34,959 nt of DNA, taken from Nitrospirota bacterium. Its GTDB lineage: Bacteria; Nitrospirota; Leptospirillia; Leptospirillales; Leptospirillaceae. This document shows, piece by piece, positions 1-7,555 of the stretch (positions are counted from its first letter, which is position 1; every line of letters begins with the position of its first letter). The notes below the pieces were generated by a model. The model was not told the origin of the DNA, ran no database searches, and was given only the letters and a program-made list of their open reading frames with translations. The translations under genes were made by a program, and so were the position numbers. The stretch lies in contig JAMCWM010000022.1 of assembly GCA_023481175.1 (NCBI GenBank), positions 1 through 34,959 of the forward strand, given 5' to 3'.

Positions 1-206
1 AAAGAAAGTTCTGAGACGATCGAAAAAACAGAGAAGAGAAAGAGCTCCGACAGAAAATCGCATTTTGAACAAAAAGTGACTTGTTTTTCAAAAAAATCGA
101 CAGAAAAAATTGCGGAGAGGACTGATTCTACCTGCGAAATATGCGCTTATCATGGGAATGTCCCCCTTTCGCGGTTCAATGTCTCCTCCTCTCCTTCCCG
201 AAACCG
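1..206. other. AT-rich non-coding stretch at left edge
   Basis: No gene is supported here. The first 110 bases are markedly richer in A and T than the rest of the window. They contain the 10-base direct repeat CGACAGAAAA at 48-57 and 98-107, exactly 50 bases apart. The stretch lies downstream of the minus-strand reductase gene. No hairpin followed by a T-run could be found to serve as its terminator. It may belong to a neighbouring gene's control region or to an insertion-sequence edge outside the window. Confidence 0.4.
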
Positions 207-938
207 TCAATGGGCCAGATATCCGTAGAACATTTCGCTTTTGATCCTAGGTTCCTCGACCAGAAACTGTCCCAGAAGAATCTGGTGGAAGGCGTCGACC
301 ATGGCGGGAGGGCCTGAGAGGTAGAGAAGGGACTCCACGCCCGCCATGTCCAGAATCCGGCTGAGCCCCTCCTCGATCCTTTCCTGGCGCGAGCCTGCGG
401 GTGGCAACCCCTCCTGGGTCAGCACGGGGATCCAGAGGGCCGTCCTCTCCTTCATCCATGCCTCACACTCGGAAAGAAAGGGAGTATCGGCGCGGCTCCG
501 GTTCACGGTCAGGAGAAGGATCCTGAACGGAGAGTTTTTTCGATACCGGCTCTCCCGGATCATGCTCCGGAAGGGGGTGATCCCGATCCCCCCGGCCAGA
601 AAAACCAGTGTTTTCGGTCGTGCTTCCTCTGGGATCACGAACTCCCCGGTGGCCTCTCCGATCAGGAACATCTGTCCGGGACGGCTCTTGGCCAGAGCCT
701 CCTTGAAGAGCGATCCGGAGGTGAGGCGAGTGGCGATGGAGACGGTCGGAAGCTCGGACGGCGCACTGCACAGGGAAAAAATCCGGCTTTTGTCGGCAAG
801 GGGAAATTCGGGAGGGAAGGAAAAGAGGGAGGCCTGGCCGGCCCTGAAAGAGAAGCCGGGGGTGAGGAGCTCGAACTCCACGCAAAGGGTTCCCGTAGAG
901 ACGGGGAAGCTCCGGAGAAGACGGGCGGAATAGTCCAT
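207..938 (-). CDS. Ferredoxin-NADP reductase-type FAD/NAD(P) oxidoreductase
   Basis: A 243-residue flavoprotein of the ferredoxin-NADP+ reductase superfamily, expected to move electrons between NAD(P)H and a partner protein. Visible motifs: RIFSLCSAP (FAD-binding RxYS-type strand, about residue 51), GEFVIP (about 98-103), the nucleotide-binding FLAGGIGITPFRSMI (about 112-126), YLSGPPAMV (about 204-212) and an aromatic C-terminal segment FYGY. There is no [2Fe-2S] or globin domain, so the electron partner must be separate. The ATG is preceded by AAAGGA at good spacing. The gene starts only 10 bp after the stop of the GGDEF-EAL gene and almost certainly shares its transcript, which suggests redox chemistry linked to cyclic-di-GMP output. 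The substrate cannot be read from the sequence. Confidence 0.85.
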   Translation of the reverse strand: MDYSARLLRSFPVSTGTLCVEFELLTPGFSFRAGQASLFSFPPEFPLADKSRIFSLCSAPSELPTVSIATRLTSGSLFKEALAKSRPGQMFLIGEATGEFVIPEEARPKTLVFLAGGIGITPFRSMIRESRYRKNSPFRILLLTVNRSRADTPFLSECEAWMKERTALWIPVLTQEGLPPAGSRQERIEEGLSRILDMAGVESLLYLSGPPAMVDAFHQILLGQFLVEEPRIKSEMFYGYLAH

Positions 939-948
939 GGAGATCCTT

Positions 949-3672
949 TCAGTCTTCGATCCAGGTCGGCCTCTCGCCGTCCGGATAGGTGAATCGTTTC
1001 CCGAAAAGGGGTTCCAGGGCCTTGGGGGGAAGGGGGCGGCTGGCGAAGAATCCCTGGATCCGGTCGACCCGGTGTTTTACCAGGTAGTTCCACTCCTCGG
1101 CGCTTTCCACGCCTTCGGCCGTGGTGGTGAAGTCGAGGCGCTTCCCAAGGCCGATGATCGTCCGGACAAGTTCGGAGCGCTTAAGGTCGGAAAAAAGGTT
1201 GGTGACAAGGGAGCGGTCGATCTTGACCTCGGCGATGGGGTAGGTGGTGAGGTAGGAGAGGGCCGTCGCTCCCGTTCCGAAGTCGTCGATGGAGATCCGG
1301 ATGCCCTGGCGGTGAAGCTCTTCCACGACGGAAAAGAACAGCTCGGAGTCCTTGATCATCATCGATTCGGTGATCTCGAGGAAGAGAACCTCAGGGGGGA
1401 CCCCAACCTTGTGGAGAAGCGAGAGGATCTCCTCGATGAATCCATGCCGGACAAAGTGCTGGTAGGAGATGTTGACTGACACAGAGATCCTCGTTCCGTC
1501 GGCCCACCATCGCTTGGCCTGTTCCATGGCCAGGCGGAGGACTGTGTTTCCGAGGGGAATGATGAGGCCGGTACGCTCGGCCAGGGGAATGAAATCCTTC
1601 GGAGAGATGCGTCCCGAGTCGGGAGAGTCCCATCTTACCAGGGCTTCGGCACCGGCGATTTTTCCTGACCGGGTCTCGATCTGGGGTTGGAATTCGAGGA
1701 AGAACTCTCCCCGGAGGAGGGCCTGCTTGAGGGCCTGCTCCAGCTGGAGATCCCGGAGGGAGGCCGAGGACATGGCCTCCTCGAAGAAGACGAATCGGTT
1801 CCGACCCGCGTCCTTGGCCCGGTTGAGGGCGATATCCGCATTTTTGACCAGCTCATCGGGAGACTCTCCGTCCAGGGGAAAGAGGGCGATGCCCATGCTG
1901 GCGGTAAGAGAGATCTCCTGGCCGGCCACCTCGAAGGGGGAGTCGAGGGTTTTGAGAAGACGATCGCAGTCGGCGGCCACTTCTTTGGCTCCCCTGAGTT
2001 CGGTCAGCATCACGAGAAATTCGTCGCCGCCGATCCGGGCCAGCGTGTCGTTTTGAGAGAGGAGTCCGGAAAATCTTCGGGAAAAGGCCTGGAGGAGTTC
2101 GTTCCCTGCACTGTGGCCGAGGGAGTCGTTGATCCGCTTGAAGAGATCGATGTCGACCATGAGGACGGCCAGGATCCGGCCGTTTGCCCGGGCCCAGGGC
2201 AGGAGAGTGGCCAGGCGGTCCTGGAAAAGGCTCTGATTCGGGAGGTGGGTCAGGGTGTCGCGGTAGGTCAGGTTCCAGATCATCTCCTGAGCCCTGCGTC
2301 GTTCGGTGTTTTCCTGGAAAACCATGACCACGCCGGTGAGGAGTCCGTCCTTGGAGTGGATCGGGGCCGCCGAGTCGGAGATCGAGGTGATGTGGCCGTC
2401 CCGGCTGATCAGGGCAGTGTGGTTGGCGAGCCCCACGACGATGTCGTTTTTCAGGACCTTGTCGATCGGAACCTCCACACGTTCCCCTGACTTCTCGTTC
2501 ACGATCCGGAAAATCTCGTCGACAGGGCATCCCAGGGCCTCCTCCGCAGAATACCCGGTCAGGCGTTCGGCCACCTGGTTGATGAAGGTAATCTTTCCGG
2601 AAATGTCGGTCGCGATGACTCCGTCTCCGATGGAGGCGAGCGTGGTCCGGAGCCATTCCCCCTGGGCCTCGAGGGCCAGCTCGGCATTCTTGAGGCGGGA
2701 GACATCGGATCCTTTCCATTCGAGATAGCGGGAGCGATGGCCGATGCGGGTTGGTGTCATCCGGACCATGAGCCAGGCGATCTCGGGGATCTTCGGATCC
2801 CGAAGGGGCAGGAGATGCTGTCGGGATGTCAGCGGGTCGCGGAGAAAGGCCTTCCATTCCCCCGCGGCCTCCCGAAGGGAGGAGTTCTCGTCGAGGATGT
2901 CGGAGAGGGAGCGCGACTCGGGATCAGACGCGCTCCTGGAGAAAAGCTCCCTGAAACGGCCGTTGGCAAAAACCACCCGTCCCCTGAGATCGGTCAGGAC
3001 GATCATCTCTTCCGAATCCTCCGCGGCGAATTCGAGTAGGACCTGGTGGGTGTGGCGGCGGGAGGTGGAGAAAAAGAGGACGGCTCCGGCATAGAGAAGG
3101 GTCAGGAAGGTCTGGAAAAGAATGAGTAGAGACCGTGTCCGGTAAAGTTGCGCCTGCCGGAAGGCGGAGGTGCGGAGGTTTTTGTCGATGGCATAGGCGA
3201 AGGAGGAGATCCGGAAGGTCAGGTGCCGGTATTCGCCGGTGAGAGATTCAGGAGGAAAAGGGGAATTCCCGGGAATGTCCCGGATGAGCCGGAAGAAATA
3301 CCCATCGGTCCTTTGGGCAATGTCGGTCAGGGAGCGCCGCATGTCTGGGGAGAGAAAGGCTTCGCGCCCCTTCATGTCGGAGAGGACCGCCCGGGCCTGG
3401 AGGGCCATGCCCTGGATAAAGGGACCCATGGAGGGACGACCCTTCGGGAAGGCCGCCAGAAAGGCCGCATGCACGGTCCGGTCAAGGGACGTCGTATCGA
3501 ACCCGAGCTCCTCGATCAACCGGACTTCACTCGTAATTTCGTTTTCGGCCAGATGGTTCCGTGTAAAAAGGATGAGAGTCGTGGCGGAGGCGAGAAAAAA
3601 CAGAAGAGTTGCCCCCAGGATGGGGAAGGAGAGGAGCAATTCTCGCCATGATCGGTTCAGAAAATGGGTCAA
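949..3672 (-). CDS. Membrane PAS-GGDEF-EAL cyclic-di-GMP synthase/phosphodiesterase
   Basis: A 907-residue signalling protein that should make and/or break cyclic di-GMP at the inner membrane. Order of parts: membrane helix about 15-37, a periplasmic sensor region about 38-180, second helix about 183-203, two PAS-like domains (about 215-325 and 335-455), GGDEF (about 466-630, intact GGDEF at 548-552) and EAL (about 645-890). The EAL half keeps EAL 676-678, NIS at 734-736, EITES 766-770, DDFG 796-799, the K of EVKID at 817 and AEGVE. The RxxD inhibitory site before GGDEF is lost: the sequence there is SQND, so product inhibition of the cyclase is not expected. The start is TTG, preceded by AGGA six bases upstream, which decides it. 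A strong promoter lies about 75-105 bp upstream. What the periplasmic part senses is unknown. Confidence 0.93.
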   Translation of the reverse strand: MTHFLNRSWRELLLSFPILGATLLFFLASATTLILFTRNHLAENEITSEVRLIEELGFDTTSLDRTVHAAFLAAFPKGRPSMGPFIQGMALQARAVLSDMKGREAFLSPDMRRSLTDIAQRTDGYFFRLIRDIPGNSPFPPESLTGEYRHLTFRISSFAYAIDKNLRTSAFRQAQLYRTRSLLILFQTFLTLLYAGAVLFFSTSRRHTHQVLLEFAAEDSEEMIVLTDLRGRVVFANGRFRELFSRSASDPESRSLSDILDENSSLREAAGEWKAFLRDPLTSRQHLLPLRDPKIPEIAWLMVRMTPTRIGHRSRYLEWKGSDVSRLKNAELALEAQGEWLRTTLASIGDGVIATDISGKITFINQVAERLTGYSAEEALGCPVDEIFRIVNEKSGERVEVPIDKVLKNDIVVGLANHTALISRDGHITSISDSAAPIHSKDGLLTGVVMVFQENTERRRAQEMIWNLTYRDTLTHLPNQSLFQDRLATLLPWARANGRILAVLMVDIDLFKRINDSLGHSAGNELLQAFSRRFSGLLSQNDTLARIGGDEFLVMLTELRGAKEVAADCDRLLKTLDSPFEVAGQEISLTASMGIALFPLDGESPDELVKNADIALNRAKDAGRNRFVFFEEAMSSASLRDLQLEQALKQALLRGEFFLEFQPQIETRSGKIAGAEALVRWDSPDSGRISPKDFIPLAERTGLIIPLGNTVLRLAMEQAKRWWADGTRISVSVNISYQHFVRHGFIEEILSLLHKVGVPPEVLFLEITESMMIKDSELFFSVVEELHRQGIRISIDDFGTGATALSYLTTYPIAEVKIDRSLVTNLFSDLKRSELVRTIIGLGKRLDFTTTAEGVESAEEWNYLVKHRVDRIQGFFASRPLPPKALEPLFGKRFTYPDGERPTWIED

Positions 3673-3749
3673 GGGATTTCCTAGCGACTGGACCCGCAGA
3701 AACCGTTATGAGAAATTCAGGCAAGTCTTTATCGATCTTCGGTAAGAAG

Positions 3750-3778
3750 ACCATATCCCTCTGCCGGACGGGTGTCAA
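3750..3778 (-). promoter_or_regulatory. Sigma70-type promoter for the GGDEF-EAL gene
   Basis: Read on the minus strand: -35 TTGACA (3778-3773), 17-base spacer, -10 TATGGT (3755-3750). Start of transcription would be near 3743, giving a leader of about 70 bases before the TTG start at 3672. The -35 is a perfect consensus. Confidence 0.7.
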
Positions 3779-3829
3779 GAAGCCCGGTCTGACTTCCTGG
3801 AAATCCTTGATGGTTGAGAGACGGTTCCC

Positions 3830-3857
3830 TTGACGGATCCCCCAATGGGAGTATGGT
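3830..3857 (+). promoter_or_regulatory. Sigma70-type promoter for the radical SAM gene
   Basis: -35 TTGACG (3830-3835), 16-base spacer, -10 TATGGT (3852-3857). Transcription would begin near 3864, about 83 bases before the GTG start at 3947. It diverges from the minus-strand promoter at 3750-3778 and uses the same -10 hexamer. Confidence 0.6.
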
Positions 3858-3946
3858 AGAGAAATCCTTTTTTCCCGGACGGCTTCGGATTCCCCTTTCG
3901 GGAGATCGGCTTTTTATCCTGACAGAACACAGAGGGAGAGTATGGG

Positions 3947-5395
3947 GTGAAAATTCTTCTCGTCTCGGCCAACCGGGAGCATTTCCCGGACCCTGTCTTC
4001 CCGTTGGGGCTGGCTTATGCCGCCAGCGCGGTACAACAGGCGGGTCACCGGACCGTTGTCCTGGACCTGGCCTTTGCGAAAAATCCCGAAAAGGCTTTGG
4101 CGGAATCGATCCAAAGGGAAAGACCCGAGACCATCGCCTTCTCTCTCCGGAACCTCGACAATGCCGCCTATCCTCTCACACGCTTCTATCTTCCGGACTA
4201 CCTCTCCCTTGTCCGGACGGCCCGGGAATCGGGAAGGGCAGGTTCACGGACGCCTTTTCTCGTTGTGGGGGGATCGGCCTTCGGACTTATGCCCGGACCC
4301 ATGATGGAGGTCCTCGACGCCGACTTTGGCGTGGCCGGCGAGTCGGAGGAAGCTCTTCCGGCCCTGCTCTCAGCCCTTGAGGATGGATGCTCCCCTCTGG
4401 GAATTCCCGGCGTTTTCGGATCGCCCCGGAGGGGGGCACCTTCCGCTCCGGTCGTTTTTCCCGATTTCCCTTCTCTCCCCTCCTTCGATGGAGGGGCCTG
4501 GACCCGCCTCCGTCCCGCCCGGGAGCTCTTCGACCTCCCCCGCTACCTGAGGGTGGGGGGCATGGCCAACATCCAGACGAAGCGGGGCTGCGTCTTCCGG
4601 TGTCGTTACTGCACCTACCCGCTTCTTGAAGGGGGAGAACACCGCCTGCGAGATCCCGAATCCGTGGCGGACGAGATCGAGGAACTGGTCGAGCGCCATG
4701 GTGTCCTGTCCTATTTCTTCGTGGACAGCGTCTTCAACCTTCCTGTCTCTCATGCGGAGGGGGTCTCCCGGGCCCTGATCAGAAGGAAGCTCCGAATCCG
4801 GTGGTCGGCCTATGCCTCTCCTGCGGGGCTTTCGCGCGGCCTTCTCGAGACAATGGCCGCGGCCGGGTGCGACGGCCTTGAGCTTGGAACCGATTCCGCG
4901 GATGTCTCGACCCTGGAAAGTCTGGGAAAGGGATTTTCGACGGAACGGATTCTCGAGGTCGCGGAGGATTGCCGGAAGGCCGGAATCCCTCTCTGTCACA
5001 GCCTGATCTTCGGCGGTCCCGGAGAGACCCCCGAAACTGTTCGCAATACCTGCCGATTGATCGACGGAACCCGTCCGATGGCAGTGGTGTCCATGGCGGG
5101 AGTGCGCCTCTACCCCGGCACGCCCTTGGGAGACTGGGCTCTGGAGAGCGGGATGGTGAAGACGGAGTCGGATTTCCTCGAGCCCCGGTTTTTTATCGAT
5201 CCGGCCGTCCGATCTTTCCTGATTCCCTATCTCGAGCGCTTCTCCGCGGCCCGGGGAAACTGGATTCTCCCGGGAGTTGTTCCCCCGCTGGCCCCCACGA
5301 CCCAGCGGCTCATCCGGTTTTTGGGATACAAAAAGCCTCTCTGGCACCTTTTGAAGTACGGGGTCTTCAAGAACCGGGTCTATCGGGACCGGTAA
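3947..5395 (+). CDS. B12-binding-type radical SAM enzyme, possibly lipid-modifying
   Basis: A 482-residue protein with a Rossmann-like N-terminal domain of the cobalamin-binding type (about 1-145) and a radical SAM core whose cluster ligands are C215, C219 and C222 in RGCVFRCRYCTYP. The N-terminal domain lacks a clear DxHxxG motif, so cobalamin may bind without a protein histidine ligand. The opening pattern (KILLVSANRE, DPVFPLGLAYAA, SLRNLDN) resembles uncharacterised 'lipid biosynthesis' B12/radical SAM proteins as I recall them; this is a family impression, not a search result. The GTG start follows an AGAGGGAGAG ribosome site. A strong promoter sits upstream at 3830-3857. The next gene, a predicted ferritin-like protein, follows after 100 bp and probably shares the message. 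The substrate is unknown; a methyl transfer or rearrangement on a lipid is one possibility. Confidence 0.85.
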   Translation: MKILLVSANREHFPDPVFPLGLAYAASAVQQAGHRTVVLDLAFAKNPEKALAESIQRERPETIAFSLRNLDNAAYPLTRFYLPDYLSLVRTARESGRAGSRTPFLVVGGSAFGLMPGPMMEVLDADFGVAGESEEALPALLSALEDGCSPLGIPGVFGSPRRGAPSAPVVFPDFPSLPSFDGGAWTRLRPARELFDLPRYLRVGGMANIQTKRGCVFRCRYCTYPLLEGGEHRLRDPESVADEIEELVERHGVLSYFFVDSVFNLPVSHAEGVSRALIRRKLRIRWSAYASPAGLSRGLLETMAAAGCDGLELGTDSADVSTLESLGKGFSTERILEVAEDCRKAGIPLCHSLIFGGPGETPETVRNTCRLIDGTRPMAVVSMAGVRLYPGTPLGDWALESGMVKTESDFLEPRFFIDPAVRSFLIPYLERFSAARGNWILPGVVPPLAPTTQRLIRFLGYKKPLWHLLKYGVFKNRVYRDR

Positions 5396-5400
5396 CATCA

Positions 5401-5418
5401 TCCGGCGAAAAGGCCGGA
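5401..5418 (+). other. Small intergenic hairpin
   Basis: Perfect 6-bp stem TCCGGC / GCCGGA with loop GAAAAG, six bases after the radical SAM stop codon. No T-run follows, so it is more likely an mRNA processing or stability element than a terminator. Confidence 0.35.
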
Positions 5419-5495
5419 GCCGGGAGATACGGAAGCAGCACCCGGACATCGGGAGATCCGGAAGGATCCTCCCTCATCATAAAAAGGAGCCGCCC

Positions 5496-6158
5496 ATGGA
5501 CGACACGACAAGAATGGCCACCGCGACATTGTTGCAGGTTTATGCAGACATCGATCTATTGGCCCTGGAGCTTTGCAGTGACCGTCTTCCCTTTGCTCCG
5601 ACGGCCGAAGCCCGCAAGGAGCTTCTGCACCAGATCAATGAAGAGGTTCTTCATTTCACGCTTCAGGAGCAGACGCTCCTGAAGCTCACGAGGCCATTTT
5701 TGCCGGTCATCTCCCAGCCAAGTCGTCAGGAGATCAAGGCTTGGTTTTCGGGCCTCGACTGGTACGGGTTTCTGGCGGGCCTTCAGCTGGGGATCGAAGG
5801 CATCGGAATTTCGGTCGTGGAACTGGTCTCGCACCAGGCCGACCCGCTCATCCAGGAATCCCTTCGGGTTCCGATCGCAGACGAGCTTCGCCAGGCTTCC
5901 TTCGGCGTGCGGGAATGGCGCAAGCTTCTCTCCGGCTCCTCCGTCTCCGAAAAGGAGGAGCATCGCCGCCGGGTTCTCGGGATCTTCGAAGCGATCTATC
6001 GCATGACCGAGACCGCGCTCCCTGTTCCCTTCGAGGAATGCTGGGCGATTCTGGGACTTCGAAAATCTGATCTCTGGGACGCCGTCCGGAGCCGGACGGA
6101 AAAGGTTCTCACCCAGGTCGGCTTCGAACCGGCCCTTCCTGAATCCTTCGTCGCCTGA
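5496..6158 (+). CDS. Hypothetical protein, predicted ferritin-like helical fold
   Basis: A 220-residue soluble, mostly helical protein that I cannot name. Four helices carry residues spaced as in ferritin-like di-iron proteins: E25, E50xxH53 (NEEVLHF), E101 (GIEGIG) and E130xxQ133 inside IADELRQASFG. The last motif closely resembles the I..DEARHVAFG helix of ferritin-like oxidases, but with glutamine where the histidine ligand should be. It could be an altered di-iron enzyme, a single-metal protein or a degenerate scaffold. The start is firm: AAAAAGGAG lies seven bases upstream of the ATG. It is the second gene after the radical SAM gene (100-bp gap with a small hairpin) and ends just before a strong terminator, so the two genes form a closed unit and may act on one substrate. 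Confidence 0.75.
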   Translation: MDDTTRMATATLLQVYADIDLLALELCSDRLPFAPTAEARKELLHQINEEVLHFTLQEQTLLKLTRPFLPVISQPSRQEIKAWFSGLDWYGFLAGLQLGIEGIGISVVELVSHQADPLIQESLRVPIADELRQASFGVREWRKLLSGSSVSEKEEHRRRVLGIFEAIYRMTETALPVPFEECWAILGLRKSDLWDAVRSRTEKVLTQVGFEPALPESFVA

Positions 6159-6173
6159 TCCTTCCCCCGTGAG

Positions 6174-6199
6174 GGCGGGATGGCCGTTTTTATCCCGCC
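6174..6199 (+). terminator. Intrinsic terminator between convergent genes
   Basis: Perfect 8-bp stem GGCGGGAT / ATCCCGCC with a 10-base loop, followed on the plus strand by the T-rich tail TTCTTCTTGTTTT. It closes the radical SAM/ferritin-like unit. On the minus strand no T-run follows, so it would only weakly stop the MgtC-like gene coming the other way. Confidence 0.8.
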
Positions 6200-6274
6200 T
6201 TCTTCTTGTTTTCGATCCAGGCAATCCTCAATTTTCCGTTTCGGAAGGGTCCCTCCCCCAAGGGTTCCTCCATG

Positions 6275-7555
6275 TCAGCGGAGGATGATGGCATAAAGAA
6301 GAGAGAGGATGAAGGCCCCCGTGAGCCAGAGGAAAGCCGGAAGGACGCTACGGTTTCTGGCCAGGACGAAAGCGTACAGGCCATTGACCAGGTTGTTGCT
6401 TCCGGAGGCCAGAATGATCGCTCCCTCCAGGGCTCCCTTCGGGATGTGAAAACTCCCGGCGAGAAGGGAGAGGATGAAGGGGGTGATGTCTGTGAATCCG
6501 ACGGCAAAGGAAAGAATATGGAGTCCCCCCGCCCCGAAACGTCCGACGATCAGGTGGGTGACCGCCGCGAAAAAAACATAGGCTCCGGCGAAAATGACCG
6601 CCGTCCGGACTTCGAGAGGGTGGGTGGCCTTCACGGAAAGCGGAGGAATTTCTGCCGGCTGTTTCATGAACTGGCTGTAGGTGTGCGCCCCCCAGGCGGC
6701 TCCCAGCGACAGAAGCAGCAGTCCCCCGTAAGGAAGAAGGAGAGGAAGGGAAATCGTCCCGGGACCAAGGACCAGGACAAGGATGGCCATCCGGAGATAC
6801 ATCATGGTGGAGGCCAGGATGATTGCCGTCGAGGTGAGGGGGTCGGGCAGGTCGCGTGCCTTCCGGGCCAGAACGATGGTGGCCACGGTGCTTGAGTAGA
6901 GCCCCCCGAGGGTTCCTGTCAGGAGGGGGCCCCGGTGGGGAAAGAAATAGGTCCGGGCGAGATAGGAAAGGTAGGAGACCCCCGATACCATGACCACCGC
7001 CAGCCAGACCTGGGTATAGGTGACGGGAACGGCCTGTCCGATTTGACGTTCGGGGAGAAAGGGAAGAATGATTCCCGCCATGATCAGGAACTTGGCCAGG
7101 GTCACCACTTCGGTGGAGGTTACGGCGTCGGAGAATTTCCGGATGCCGTGACTTTCCCCCAGGATGAGAAGGATGACCACCACATAGACCATGACGAACC
7201 AAAGGGGCTCCCGGAGGGCGATCGGCCCCATCGCATAAGTGAGGATCGTCATCATCGGGGGAATCAGGGAGGGGTTTTTCTCCTGGCGGGTTCGGTAATG
7301 GACCAGGAGAAAGGCCGTAAGCGCGAGAAATCCTGCGATATAGAGCCTGCCTGTCGGATCGAGGATCGAAAAGACGAAGCCTGCGACTCCGGAGAGGGTC
7401 AGAGTCCGGGTCGTGCCGAACCCCAGATCCTCCTCGTTGCTTCGCCGGTAGCTGTGGAGTTCCAGACCGATGACGAAGCTGAAAAGAACGGTCAGGATAA
7501 AGGTCAGGAAAAGGGAGGGAAGGAGCGTCGTGATCGTCACAGCAGGCTTGCCCAT
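6275..7555 (-). CDS. MgtC/DUF4010-family membrane protein
   Basis: A 426-residue polytopic inner-membrane protein with about a dozen hydrophobic segments. The N-terminal half is MgtC/SapB-like: FVIGLELHSYRR, then FGTTRTLTLSGVAGFV, matching the family's conserved G-E-R and R-T segments. The C-terminal half is the DUF4010 type (GGLYSSTVATIVLARKA, and ASGSNNLVNGLYAFVL near the end). MgtC relatives affect magnesium homeostasis, acid tolerance and membrane potential, but DUF4010 proteins have no settled activity. The ATG lies inside the end of the ClC gene (19-nt overlap), with only a weak ribosome site, so it is probably translated by coupling. This ties it to chloride/proton movement. Confidence 0.85.
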   Translation of the reverse strand: MGKPAVTITTLLPSLFLTFILTVLFSFVIGLELHSYRRSNEEDLGFGTTRTLTLSGVAGFVFSILDPTGRLYIAGFLALTAFLLVHYRTRQEKNPSLIPPMMTILTYAMGPIALREPLWFVMVYVVVILLILGESHGIRKFSDAVTSTEVVTLAKFLIMAGIILPFLPERQIGQAVPVTYTQVWLAVVMVSGVSYLSYLARTYFFPHRGPLLTGTLGGLYSSTVATIVLARKARDLPDPLTSTAIILASTMMYLRMAILVLVLGPGTISLPLLLPYGGLLLLSLGAAWGAHTYSQFMKQPAEIPPLSVKATHPLEVRTAVIFAGAYVFFAAVTHLIVGRFGAGGLHILSFAVGFTDITPFILSLLAGSFHIPKGALEGAIILASGSNNLVNGLYAFVLARNRSVLPAFLWLTGAFILSLLYAIILR

